NCBI RefSeq assembly: GCF_003013405.1
Contig: NZ_PXZL01000004.1
Coordinates: 71,923-135,922, forward strand
DNA: 64,000 nt
Reading direction: 5' to 3'
Source of the DNA: Brevibacillus formosus
GTDB lineage: Bacteria > Bacillota > Bacilli > Brevibacillales > Brevibacillaceae
In this document: positions 16,600 through 25,142 of the stretch, in pieces
Layout of the letters: the number at the start of each line of letters is the position of its first letter
Position numbering within the stretch: position 1 is the stretch's first letter
Notes under the pieces: model-generated
The model's input: only the letters and a program-made list of their open reading frames with translations
What the model was told of the DNA's origin: nothing
Database searches by the model: none
Translations under genes and position numbers: made by a program

Positions 16600-16636
16600 A
16601 AAAGAAAACCCACTGGATGCGCACGTCCAGCGGGTT
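16600..16636 (-). terminator. terminator of the inositol-monophosphatase-family gene
   Basis: Arms AACCCACTGGA (16607-16617) and TCCAGCGGGTT (16626-16636), followed on the minus strand by TTCTTTTGC. Confidence 0.7.
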
Positions 16637-16646
16637 CTGGTGACAC

Positions 16647-17489
16647 TTAATTTTGTGAAGGTACATCGGTATCGGTCTGTTCGGATTTCAGGTAATGCTG
16701 AAGCTCCTCATAAAATGTCGGGTTGCAAGCCATTACGCTGCTTTTTTGGTCGTATGGTAGCGGTGTCCCCATCATGGTTGTCACCCGGCCGCCCGCTTCT
16801 TCTACAATAATGCGAGCTGCCCCGAAATCCCACGCATTGAGCTGCATACTGACGTAGCCATCCAGTCTTCCAGCAGCCACATACGCCATCTCCAAAGCGG
16901 CGCTTCCTAAGAGACGCATTCCGCGAACCTTCCCGGCAAGCTTTTTCACGATCAAGTCGACGCCGATCTGCTCAGCACGCTTGTTCCAAAATACACTCGT
17001 GCATAACAAAGCCTGTTCCAGGCTCACTGCTCGATTCACCTGCAAGGGACGATCATTGAGAAAAGCCCCTTCCCCTTTTACCGCATAAAACAACTCGTCT
17101 CTGGAAGGATCGTAAACCGCTCCGACCATTCCCTCTCCCTTATGGTAGACGGCAATGGAAACGGAAAAATTGATTTGCTGATGAACAAAATTGGTCGTGC
17201 CATCAATCGGGTCGATGACCCAAAGCGTGTCATACTGCTTGTAATCCTCCGCATGTGCACTCTCTTCTCCAAGAATGCCGTGATCAGGGAAGCGTGCAAG
17301 AATCATCTGAATGACGTGATTCTCCACTTCTTTATCTACGGCTGTAACAAGATCGGAGGCTGATGTTTTATACTCGACGGTAAAAGGCTCCTTCATTCGC
17401 TTCAGACTCAGCTCACCCGCTGAACGGGCGCATTGCAAAGCGAGCTCCTTGAGAGCCGCCAGTGTTGATGCTTGCACACGTATCGCCAC
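16647..17489 (-). CDS. suhB: inositol monophosphatase family protein
   Basis: A 280-residue Li-sensitive, Mg-dependent phosphatase of the IMPase/SuhB family. Metal-binding motifs are complete: GILGEESAHAED (Glu-Glu), WVIDPIDGTTNF (DPxDGT) and LNAWDFGAARIIVEEAGG (WD). Known members hydrolyse inositol-1-phosphate, fructose bisphosphate or PAP. The start is uncertain: a GTG at 17489 gives 280 residues, but a second GTG four codons later is better spaced from AGGTGG. The symbol is tentative; the substrate cannot be read from sequence. Confidence 0.88.
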   Translation of the reverse strand: MAIRVQASTLAALKELALQCARSAGELSLKRMKEPFTVEYKTSASDLVTAVDKEVENHVIQMILARFPDHGILGEESAHAEDYKQYDTLWVIDPIDGTTNFVHQQINFSVSIAVYHKGEGMVGAVYDPSRDELFYAVKGEGAFLNDRPLQVNRAVSLEQALLCTSVFWNKRAEQIGVDLIVKKLAGKVRGMRLLGSAALEMAYVAAGRLDGYVSMQLNAWDFGAARIIVEEAGGRVTTMMGTPLPYDQKSSVMACNPTFYEELQHYLKSEQTDTDVPSQN

Positions 17490-17691
17490 CTAAAACTTGA
17501 CTTATTTTTTCGCAAAGCAGCCCTTTTCTTCTAGAAAGAGAGGCTTCGACGCTTTATTTGACTATGATGAGACAGCTCGTGTTAAAAAACGGCCATGCTA
17601 TATGATTTAGTGTACCATACTTTACCTGCTGTTACACCACACGTTAGCCATGGGGAGTGTGCCTGAAATGTCGTTGCTGTACCCAGCTCGA

Positions 17692-17737
17692 AAAAGGGTG
17701 TCTCCCTCGTCATTTTCTGACCGGGAGACACCCTTTT
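17692..17737. terminator. terminator of the cstA-ybdD operon
   Basis: Fifteen-base perfect arms AAAAGGGTGTCTCCC (17692-17706) and GGGAGACACCCTTTT (17723-17737), symmetrical and thus usable on both strands. Between it and the IMPase start (17490-17691) I see no gene. Confidence 0.85.
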
Positions 17738-17750
17738 ATACATGACCACT

Positions 17751-17963
17751 TTAGCAGCAGCGCGTTACGCCGCCTTTTTCAAATCGTTCGGTCAATGCGT
17801 ACATGTAGTACTCACGCTCTGTCATCGGAAAGATACCCGGTGCCCCATGCGTCTCGTACCAATGGGCGAGATAGCGATCATAGTCGGGCATTCCGAAAAT
17901 CGTTTTAATAGCGGAGCTCACTTTGCGCATTGCCTTTCGCATGGTTCTTAGCTTGCGCCTCAT
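17751..17963 (-). CDS. YbdD/YjiX-family small protein
   Basis: A 70-residue cytoplasmic protein of the YbdD/YjiX (DUF466) family, with the family core MPDYDRYLAHWYETHGAPG and MTEREYYMYALTERFEKG. It starts within the last four bases of cstA (ATGA overlap), so translation is coupled. Members almost always accompany CstA/BtsT transporters and are thought to be needed for their activity, though the mechanism is unsettled. Confidence 0.9.
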   Translation of the reverse strand: MRRKLRTMRKAMRKVSSAIKTIFGMPDYDRYLAHWYETHGAPGIFPMTEREYYMYALTERFEKGGVTRCC

Positions 17964-20050
17964 GCTACGTGATGTCCTTTCCCGTCAAATACATTTCCTT
18001 TAGACTTGATGTACGGCGACTCCTGCAACGGATAGTGCTTGCCGCGGAGAATATTGATCCATACCCGCGCACCGTCGAGAATGATCCCAATCGTAATGAC
18101 CATGAAGATTGCACATACCACAGCATCGATCTGGTCGTTGAAGATCATTTTTTGTGCAGCTTCCACTGTTTTTACTCCGTTTGGCAGCGTACCGGCATCC
18201 AGTGCCTTTTGGAATGCTTCTGCATGCGAGAGGAACCCGATTTTGGGATCAGGATGGAACAGCTTTTGCCACCCCGCTGTCAGCGTAGCTGTTGTCAGCC
18301 AAGCCATTGGTACAAGCGTGATCCATGAGTAGGCCGCTTTGCCCATTTTGAAAATAATCGTCGTTCCCACCGTAAACGCAATCGCGGCGAGCATCTGGTT
18401 GGCGATACCGAAGAGCGGCCACAGTGTGTAAATGCCTCCTAACGGGTCCATGACACCTTGGAGCAGGAAGTATCCCCATCCGATGGTAATGATCCCAGAA
18501 CCAATCAGATTACCTGGCAGCCAGTTGACTTCCTTCATTTTCGGAATGACGTTGCCGAGCATGTCTTGTACCATAAATCGTCCGACACGCGTTCCCGCAT
18601 CGATCGTCGTCAAAATAAAGACGGCCTCAAACAAGATCGCAAAGTGATACCAGAATGCCATTAATGCCTTGCCACCCAATACACCGGAGAAAATTGTCGC
18701 CATCCCGATTGCAAGTGACGGCGCTCCGCCCGTTCGGGAAAGGATCGTCTTTTCTTGAATGTCGTTGGCGAGCGTTGTTAAGTGGTCAGGGGTTACGGTA
18801 TAGCCCCAGCCCGTTATCGTCGTCGCAACCTGGACTACATCCACGCCAATTGCTGCGGCAGGTGAGTTGATCGCAAAATAGACTCCGGGAGTCAACACGC
18901 ATGCTGCAATCATGGCCATAACCGCAACGCCAGACTCCATCAGCATCCCGCCATAACCGATCAATGGCGCATGCGATTCCTTCGCGATCATCTTCGGCGT
19001 CGTTCCGGATGATACGAGAGAATGGAACCCCGATACAGCTCCGCATGCGATGGTAATAAACAAGAAGGGGAACAGATTTCCTGCAAAAACAGGGCCAGTT
19101 CCATCAATAAACTTGGTTAGTGCTGGCATTTGCAGCGGCGGCAGTGTCAGCACGATTCCCACCGCCAATACCGCAATCGTCCCTACTTTCAAAAACGAGC
19201 TGAGGTAATCACGCGGTGCCAATAGCAGCCACACAGGCAAAACCGAGGCAATAAAGCCGTACACAATAATCATCCAAGCAAGCTGTACCTTGGAGAACGT
19301 AAAGGCTGGTCCCCATATTGGCGATGCAGCAACGATTTGACCGAGCCAGAGGGAGAAGAACAGAAGAGCAAGCCCGATAATCGAGCCTTCCAATACCTGC
19401 CCGGGTCGTATATACCGCATATACAATCCCATCAATATCGCGATAGGCAGCGTCATGAATATCGTGAAGGTAGCCCACGGTGATTCAGCAAGAGCGTTAA
19501 CTACAACCATGGCCAAAACAGCAATCAGGATAATCATAATGGCAATAATCCCAATCAAAGCGAGTGCTCCGCCAACAGGTCCGATCTCTTCCTTGGCAAT
19601 CTGACCGAGAGACTTTCCATTGCGACGCATCGATCCGAACAGAATGATAAAGTCCTGTACCGCCCCACCGATCACGACCCCGACGATAATCCAGATCGTT
19701 CCCGGCAAATATCCCATTTGCGCAGCCAGCGTAGGACCTACGAGCGGGCCTGCTCCTGCAATCGCAGCGAAATGGTGCCCAAACAACACCCATTTGTTCG
19801 TTGGCACGAAGTCTTTGCCGTCGTTGTTCACTTCTGCCGGAGTAGCGCGATTGTCATCCAGCGCCATTAGTTTTTTGGCTATGAATTTGCTGTAAAAACG
19901 ATAAGCTACAGCATAAGTGCAAAATGCGGCTGTCAGTAGCCAGAACGAGTTGACTGATTCCCCTTGCCAGAGCGCTATCATCCCGAATCCGACAGTACCC
20001 AATGCGGCTATCCCGCCCCAAATCAAGAGGGACAGAAACCATTTCTTCAT
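17960..20050 (-). CDS. cstA: CstA-family pyruvate/peptide transporter
   Basis: A 696-residue polytopic membrane protein of the CstA/BtsT family with 16-18 hydrophobic segments. Hallmarks are NKWVLFGHHFAAIAGAGPLVGP near residue 85, GGAVQDFIILFGSMRRNGKSL, FHSLVSSGTTPKM, and ESGVAVMAMIAACVL. E. coli CstA and BtsT take up pyruvate, and CstA also peptides. It is followed by ybdD with a four-base overlap and a strong terminator. A LytS/LytT-type sensor pair lies just upstream beyond one small gene, as expected if pyruvate induces it. Ribosome site GAAGGAGGCG. Confidence 0.92.
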   Translation of the reverse strand: MKKWFLSLLIWGGIAALGTVGFGMIALWQGESVNSFWLLTAAFCTYAVAYRFYSKFIAKKLMALDDNRATPAEVNNDGKDFVPTNKWVLFGHHFAAIAGAGPLVGPTLAAQMGYLPGTIWIIVGVVIGGAVQDFIILFGSMRRNGKSLGQIAKEEIGPVGGALALIGIIAIMIILIAVLAMVVVNALAESPWATFTIFMTLPIAILMGLYMRYIRPGQVLEGSIIGLALLFFSLWLGQIVAASPIWGPAFTFSKVQLAWMIIVYGFIASVLPVWLLLAPRDYLSSFLKVGTIAVLAVGIVLTLPPLQMPALTKFIDGTGPVFAGNLFPFLFITIACGAVSGFHSLVSSGTTPKMIAKESHAPLIGYGGMLMESGVAVMAMIAACVLTPGVYFAINSPAAAIGVDVVQVATTITGWGYTVTPDHLTTLANDIQEKTILSRTGGAPSLAIGMATIFSGVLGGKALMAFWYHFAILFEAVFILTTIDAGTRVGRFMVQDMLGNVIPKMKEVNWLPGNLIGSGIITIGWGYFLLQGVMDPLGGIYTLWPLFGIANQMLAAIAFTVGTTIIFKMGKAAYSWITLVPMAWLTTATLTAGWQKLFHPDPKIGFLSHAEAFQKALDAGTLPNGVKTVEAAQKMIFNDQIDAVVCAIFMVITIGIILDGARVWINILRGKHYPLQESPYIKSKGNVFDGKGHHVA

Positions 20051-20306
20051 CCGAGTCGCCTCCTTCTATTTATCAAATATTCAGGCAATGAACCTTAGAA
20101 AAACGTATCATATCGGACAACTTGCCAACATAAAAAATGGTTGAACCGTACAAAAACATGCACAAGCTGCACCATCCTCGTTTGAGTGTAAGCGCGTTCA
20201 ATTTTGGGACGTAGGAAGTCTCCGCCCCGAGTCTGATCCAATCTCCGCCACAATATGTTAAAGTTATACATAAATTGGTATGGAAATCAAAAAGGAGAAT
20301 ACGCAC

Positions 20307-20792
20307 ATGCGAAGTATCGCGGGTTACATCATTATCGGAATCGGAGCGATTTTTGTTCTGGCTACCTACCTGAACGTACCGCTCGCAATGGACTTGCTAT
20401 GGCCAGTCTTCCTTCTCATCCCAGGAATCGGGTTTCATATTTTCTTTTTTATGAACCCAAAGCCGAATCGCGCTGGATTGCTCGTACCAGGCGGGATCTT
20501 GCTCGTTTATGCCCCACTCTTCTTTTTCAGCCAGCTATTTTTTCAGGGGGATATGAGCACGACGTGGCCCTTCTTCCTGATCGGTCCTGCCGTGGGGCTT
20601 ACCGAGCTGTACATATTCGGCAATCGCAAACCCGCTCTCTTGATCCCCATTGGCATCCTCACCGTTCTTGCTATCGTATTTTTGATCGCTAATCTAGCTT
20701 CTACCCAAGTAGGCGGCATCCTCGGCTTGATCCTGATCGTATTGGGCGGGATCATGGTGACACGTAAGAAAAACGATGAATATCCCATGTAA
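20307..20792 (+). CDS. small polytopic membrane protein (LiaF-TM/DUF5668-like)
   Basis: A 161-residue protein with about five or six membrane helices (AGYIIIGIGAIFVLATYL, LLWPVFLLIPGIGFHIFFF, GLLVPGGILLVYAPLFFF, WPFFLIGPAVGLTELYI, LGLILIVLGGIMVTRK). The pattern of short helix pairs with WP-FLLIPG turns resembles the transmembrane unit found in LiaF/LiaI and DUF5668 proteins. The ATG at 20307 is chosen because AAAGGAG precedes it. It lies between cstA and the lytT-like gene on the opposite strand, sharing an intergenic region with cstA. No function can be assigned. Confidence 0.75.
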   Translation: MRSIAGYIIIGIGAIFVLATYLNVPLAMDLLWPVFLLIPGIGFHIFFFMNPKPNRAGLLVPGGILLVYAPLFFFSQLFFQGDMSTTWPFFLIGPAVGLTELYIFGNRKPALLIPIGILTVLAIVFLIANLASTQVGGILGLILIVLGGIMVTRKKNDEYPM

Positions 20793-20804
20793 GCTGTCGG
20801 AAAA

Positions 20805-20851
20805 AAACAGACCAATCCTCCCCCCAAACGGGGCACAGGATTGGTCTGTTT
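20805..20851. terminator. bidirectional terminator between membrane protein and response regulator
   Basis: Fifteen-base perfect arms AAACAGACCAATCCT (20805-20819) and AGGATTGGTCTGTTT (20837-20851). Confidence 0.85.
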
Positions 20852-20854
20852 GCT

Positions 20855-21637
20855 TTAAAACCCCAATCGTTTCTTCAATTCCTTCACGACATTGCGGCTA
20901 ACAGGCACTTCTGTTTTGCGGTGATCTTGCATGACTAGATGAATTGAGCCTTTGAACCAAGGGACGAGCTCAGCCGTTTTAGATAAATTGACGATAAAAG
21001 CGCGATGCGTCCGAAAGAACTGCTGGCGTGACAGCCTGCTCTCCAGCTCCTGCAACGTAAACGTGGTCGCATATTGCTCACCGGCTGTGTAGATGCTCGC
21101 ATACCTTCCTTCCAAGGTGGCATAGACGATTTCGTTTGGATCAATCAGCATGATCTTGCCGTTTTTTTCTACCGGGACACGACGCGGCTGAGTATCGACC
21201 AGCACATTTTGCAGAAGGGATTGTAGCCTTTCCTCCAGTAGCGGTGACGCTTCCAATGCAGGCTCACTTTTCCGCCTCATCTTTCGTACCCGGTTCATCG
21301 TCTTTTCCAGACGCACTTCGCTGAACGGCTTGACGATATAATCAACGGCTTCGGCCTCAAATGCTCGAACCGCATGAAATTCATACGCACTTGCAAAGAT
21401 GATGACAGGTGGATTGACCATGGATTCCAGAAGCTCCTGCCCCACGTCTACGCCATCCCTGTCCTGCAAATGGATGTCCAAAAAGACCGCATCCGGCTCT
21501 GTCTGAAGCACCGCTTCCAACGCCTCTTCCCCACTGCCTGCCTCTCCGACTACGGACACTTCCGAAAACTGCTCCAGCAAGTACCGCAGTTCTTCTCTGG
21601 CAGGCGTCTCATCATCGACGATGAACACTTTGAGCAC
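20855..21637 (-). CDS. LytTR-family response regulator (LytT/BtsR-like)
   Basis: A 260-residue response regulator. Residues 1-120 are a receiver domain (VFIVDDETPAREEL, phosphorylated aspartate in AVFLDIHLQDRDG, YIVKPFSEVRLEKT). A linker leads to a C-terminal LytTR DNA-binding domain (RVPVEKNGKIMLIDPNEIVYATLEG, RTHRAFIVNLSKTAELVPW). It overlaps the sensor kinase gene by 26 bases. LytTR regulators bind direct repeats; GGTTCA occurs twice upstream of cstA (minus strand, near 20085 and 20143), though with spacing wider than usual. The most likely target is cstA-ybdD. Confidence 0.9.
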   Translation of the reverse strand: MLKVFIVDDETPAREELRYLLEQFSEVSVVGEAGSGEEALEAVLQTEPDAVFLDIHLQDRDGVDVGQELLESMVNPPVIIFASAYEFHAVRAFEAEAVDYIVKPFSEVRLEKTMNRVRKMRRKSEPALEASPLLEERLQSLLQNVLVDTQPRRVPVEKNGKIMLIDPNEIVYATLEGRYASIYTAGEQYATTFTLQELESRLSRQQFFRTHRAFIVNLSKTAELVPWFKGSIHLVMQDHRKTEVPVSRNVVKELKKRLGF

Positions 21638-23339
21638 TGACGTTCACCCCTATCGGTAATTGTATGGTGCATGTTGTCCCGCTCCCGCTTTTGCTTTCGA
21701 TCACGATTCCATACGGTTCTCCGTAGATCGACTGGAGACGGCTTTTTACATTGGCAAGACCGATTCCAGATAATTGCCGCCCTGCACTCTTCTCATCTAG
21801 GGCTGGCTCGAATGGGTCCACATTCATTCCGACTCCATTATCTGCCACTGTCAATTCGACGATTTGCTTTTCTTTGCGGCGCGCACGAATCACTACGGTT
21901 CCCCCTTCGCGCTTGGGCAGCAGCCCGTGCTTGACCGCATTCTCTACCAGCGGCTGCAAAATCAGACCTGGTACGGTAAACCGCTCTACACCATCCTCGA
22001 TGTCGTACTCTACATGGAGCTTGTCACCGAACCTCGCACGTTCGATGGCCAAATACGCTTCGATATGCTCCAGCTCACGCGCCAGACTGACATATCCGCC
22101 AGAGTCATGCAAATTACGACGGAAGTACTCCCCCAAATGAATCAGCAGCTCACGGGCCTGTTCGGGACGGAAGCGAATAAACGAAACGATCGTATTGAGC
22201 GCATTAAACAAGAAATGCGGGTTGATCTGGGCATGCAAGGCTTTGATTTCTGCATCTGCCAACAGACGGGACTGCTTCTCGAGCTCAGCCAGTTCGAGCT
22301 GACTCGATATCAGGTTCCCCAATCCGCGTACGAGTTCCAGGTCCACAGCCGACAGTTTGCGAGAGCGATCCTGATACAGCTTGAGCACGCCCGCCACTTC
22401 ACGTCTTCGCATCAGGGGGACAAGGATCGCATAGCGCAAGGAACAATTCGTCTCCCTGCATCCAATCTCTTCCTTGGTCTGGGCAATCTTTACTTCTTTG
22501 GTCGATAAAACTTCACGGGTCGCCTTGGTCGTTATGCCTTCTCCTACTACATGATGGGACGAGCCTGCGCCAACATGCGCAAGTACAGAGCGCGTATCGG
22601 TAATCGCTACCGCTGCTACACGCGTCGTCCGCAATATTTCCTCCGCTACCTTTTGGGCAGAATCATAGGTCAGCCCTTGACGCAAGTAAGATAGTGTTTT
22701 GTCCGCTACTTGCAGCGTTCGCTGGGCTTGGAGCGCCCCAATCCGATCCTCTTCCTTTTTGGCTAAATCAATAATAATGATTAAAATAGCAATTCCAACC
22801 GAGTTGACGACTGACATCGGTACACTAATGGCCTGAACCAATGCCAAAGCGTCAGCGTAAGGACGTGCGATGAGCAGAACAATTCCCATTTGCAGCCACT
22901 CCGCCAAGAAACCAACGAAGAGTGCTGTCGTCCACCCGATTTTTTTGCTGCGGTTACGGAGGAACTGATAGATTAATCCCGCAAACAAGCCCTCGCTTAT
23001 GGTCGAGATGGCACATGCCAAGTCTGTAAAGCCCCCCAAAGAATAGCGATGGATTCCCGCAATCAGTCCTGTCATCAAGCCTACCCATGGACCAGCAAGC
23101 AAGCCTGCCACGACAGTCCCGATCACGCGTGAATTCGCAATCGCATCCTGATACCAGATGCCATTGTATGTACCCAGTATGGAAATAGCAGAAAAAATGA
23201 CGACCATCAGTGCTTTTTCCCGCCACGTTGCTTGCTGGTTCAATATGCTGCGGAATGCACGTACACGCGTAAACAACAAGGCCGCCACAATCAAAACAGC
23301 TGTCCGCTCCGTCAACGGAACCATTAATGCCAAATTCAT
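21612..23339 (-). CDS. LytS/BtsS-type sensor histidine kinase
   Basis: A 575-residue membrane kinase with three parts: an N-terminal 5TM-5TMR_LYT region (LGTYNGIWYQDAIANSRVIG, GLLAGPWVGLMTGLIAGIHRY), a GAF domain at about residues 215-350, and a LytS-type kinase domain with the phosphorylated histidine in INPHFLFNALNTI followed by the ATP-binding part (LVENAVKHGL, DNGVGM, GIGLANVKSRL). The ATG at 23339, with GAGAGG upstream, is chosen over an ATG 36 bases earlier. BtsS of E. coli, with the same architecture, binds pyruvate; LytS of B. subtilis controls pyruvate uptake. Pyruvate sensing is inferred from this and from nearby cstA. Confidence 0.9.
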   Translation of the reverse strand: MNLALMVPLTERTAVLIVAALLFTRVRAFRSILNQQATWREKALMVVIFSAISILGTYNGIWYQDAIANSRVIGTVVAGLLAGPWVGLMTGLIAGIHRYSLGGFTDLACAISTISEGLFAGLIYQFLRNRSKKIGWTTALFVGFLAEWLQMGIVLLIARPYADALALVQAISVPMSVVNSVGIAILIIIIDLAKKEEDRIGALQAQRTLQVADKTLSYLRQGLTYDSAQKVAEEILRTTRVAAVAITDTRSVLAHVGAGSSHHVVGEGITTKATREVLSTKEVKIAQTKEEIGCRETNCSLRYAILVPLMRRREVAGVLKLYQDRSRKLSAVDLELVRGLGNLISSQLELAELEKQSRLLADAEIKALHAQINPHFLFNALNTIVSFIRFRPEQARELLIHLGEYFRRNLHDSGGYVSLARELEHIEAYLAIERARFGDKLHVEYDIEDGVERFTVPGLILQPLVENAVKHGLLPKREGGTVVIRARRKEKQIVELTVADNGVGMNVDPFEPALDEKSAGRQLSGIGLANVKSRLQSIYGEPYGIVIESKSGSGTTCTIQLPIGVNVSAQSVHRR

Positions 23340-23450
23340 TGTTTTATCCCTCTCAATCGCTGCCCGATGGTTCAATCTCGCTTCTATAACTAATCAAAAT
23401 ATTCACTCTTCATACCGTATTTCCCTTTTGCTTTTCTTCCTTTCGCAGTA

Positions 23451-23480
23451 AAAAAGGTTGCCGAAGTGATTTCGACAACC
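23451..23480 (-). terminator. terminator of the sigma factor-acetyltransferase unit
   Basis: Stem of GGTTGTCGAA with TTCGGCAACC on the minus strand, followed by TTTTTT. Confidence 0.75.
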
Positions 23481-23499
23481 CATGGATACCCGTATCGTT

Positions 23500-24327
23500 T
23501 TAATATTCAAATTCTATTATTTTACATTTTTTCTTCGGCTCAAATCCTAGCTTTGTCCCCAGACGTACTGACTCGTCATTCGTTTCCAGCGTGGTCCAAT
23601 GGGGTGTCAGTCCATGTTCCATGCAATGCTCCAGGTACGCTGCGCAAGCATGTGTAGCAAAGCCTTTGTTCATGTCGGCTTCCTCATATGTTTCCACGCT
23701 AATTTCATGGTCACGTTCATGGACACAGCATGACAGGCAAGCACTCACAACCGCATTTCCTTTACATACGCAAAAACCTACGCCCCACTGCAAAAAATCA
23801 TCCACCGAATGATAGAATTCCTCCACAACCTCGATCAAGATGTTGTCAGGATCGTTCTCGATGACACCTGCATCGATTCTTTTCAACGTGTATCCTTCAG
23901 GCAGAGGGCGATAGCTGATCTTTCGCGCGTGGAATTGCTCGGGATTGAACTGGTAGTAATGCTCCCAATCCGTTTCGATCTCTCGATGCGAAATAGCTTT
24001 GGTCACTACCTCTTCCCACGCTTCATCTGGCACAACTGCCAGAAAATGAGTGCCCCCGCATGATTCGGTCGTATATGAGCGCAATTCCCCCTCGATAAAG
24101 GCACCCAGATCCGCTGTAAACGCTTCATTGGCAGCATCCCCTACGAAAATACTGATCACGCCGGTTTGATCGACCAATGCTGTCCGGGGCTGCTCCACAT
24201 CATCTACGTAAATCGCTCCTCGATTTGTTCCATTGATAATCGCATGGATGGTCAAATTGTTCACGTTATCAGGTGACAGCAACGTCCTGATTTTTGCATA
24301 ATCTTTTGGTTCCAATCGATGAATCAT
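23500..24327 (-). CDS. ZmaR-type GNAT acetyltransferase
   Basis: A 275-residue protein of the GNAT_acetyltran family that includes ZmaR, the zwittermicin A resistance acetyltransferase. The N-terminal half (MIHRLEPKDYAKIRTLLSPDNVNNLTIHAII) is the family lead domain. The C-terminal half is the acetyl-CoA-binding GNAT fold (HEISVETYEEADMNKGFATHACAAYLEHC, TTLETNDESVRLGTKLGFE). It follows an ECF sigma factor gene by 42 bases on the same strand and shares its terminator, so the two probably form one unit. The substrate is unknown; self-protection against an amino-polyol or peptide antibiotic is possible. Confidence 0.82.
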   Translation of the reverse strand: MIHRLEPKDYAKIRTLLSPDNVNNLTIHAIINGTNRGAIYVDDVEQPRTALVDQTGVISIFVGDAANEAFTADLGAFIEGELRSYTTESCGGTHFLAVVPDEAWEEVVTKAISHREIETDWEHYYQFNPEQFHARKISYRPLPEGYTLKRIDAGVIENDPDNILIEVVEEFYHSVDDFLQWGVGFCVCKGNAVVSACLSCCVHERDHEISVETYEEADMNKGFATHACAAYLEHCMEHGLTPHWTTLETNDESVRLGTKLGFEPKKKCKIIEFEY

Positions 24328-24369
24328 CGCAATTTCGGCCCTTTCTCTCTCTTTTGGACATCTGTGTAC

Positions 24370-24972
24370 TTATGCGGCTGATAGCGGAACCAAGTCATCC
24401 AGACTCAGCTTCCGCATGAAAGTCGGGTCATCGTCCACATTCCTTTCCTGGGAGGATTCCAGCTCTTCTGCAAGCAGCACGCGAGCCCGGTGCAGCCGGG
24501 ATTTCACTGTGCCTTCCGGGACACCTGCCCGCAAGGCGACCTCTTTGATCGGCAAATCCTCGTAATAGTGAAGCCAAACGACGATGCGCAGCTCATGCTC
24601 CAGCTTCCATACTGCTTCTGCTAGTTCAATGGCTTCGTAGGGAGCCTGTACCGCTTTCTCCTCTATTTGTAGCGGAGACAGCTCTACGGTTGGACTTCGT
24701 TTCTTTTTTCGCTGCCACTGTCTGCATTCGTTTATGAGAATTTGGATCATCCATGTTTTGAAATAAGCAGGCTCTCGCAGCGTTCGAATGGCTCTGAATG
24801 CTTTCATTACCGTATCCTGCACCACATCGGCACAATCCTCGTCCCGCCCGACATAGGTTCGTGCCAAGCCATACAAGGTACGCTCGTACAATTGAATGAC
24901 TCTGGCAAAAGCTTCTGCACTGCCGTCCTGGGCTAGCTGAATGTCTTGCTGAACTTCCCTCTTGATGCTCAC
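24370..24972 (-). CDS. ECF-type RNA polymerase sigma factor
   Basis: A 200-residue sigma-70-family ECF factor. Region 2 reads LYGLARTYVGRDEDCADVVQDTVMKAFRAI with YFKTWMIQILINECR; region 4 reads RIVVWLHYYEDLPIKEVALRAGVPEGTVKSRLHRARVLL. The GTG at 24972 is chosen since AAAGGAGG stands nine bases before it; a longer frame runs back to 25047. Unusually, no anti-sigma gene follows: the next gene encodes a GNAT acetyltransferase. The extra C-terminal 25 residues (NVDDDPTFMRKLSLDDLVPL) are not part of the usual core and may regulate it. Confidence 0.9.
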   Translation of the reverse strand: MSIKREVQQDIQLAQDGSAEAFARVIQLYERTLYGLARTYVGRDEDCADVVQDTVMKAFRAIRTLREPAYFKTWMIQILINECRQWQRKKKRSPTVELSPLQIEEKAVQAPYEAIELAEAVWKLEHELRIVVWLHYYEDLPIKEVALRAGVPEGTVKSRLHRARVLLAEELESSQERNVDDDPTFMRKLSLDDLVPLSAA

Positions 24973-25075
24973 ATTGTATAAGCCTCCTTTTATCTCCAAT
25001 ATTTGGTTCCTATTAGTATAGATGATAGAGGCGGTGAAATAGTTCATGAGATTTTATTTTTTCTGCTTCGCGAAC

Positions 25076-25120
25076 AAAAAAAGACCATCCCTTCAGCGTT
25101 TTCAGCCTGAGATGGTCTTG
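25076..25120 (-). terminator. terminator of hpd
   Basis: Arms AAGACCATC (25082-25090) and GATGGTCTT (25112-25120); on the minus strand followed by TTTTTTG. Confidence 0.8.
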
Positions 25121-25142
25121 TCATACTCGTTCCCTCAATGAA

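Noticed and set aside
20051-20306. LytTR direct-repeat operator upstream of cstA
   Set aside because: GGTTCA occurs twice on the minus strand but about 57 bases apart, not the 21-23-base spacing expected, so I do not list it as a site.
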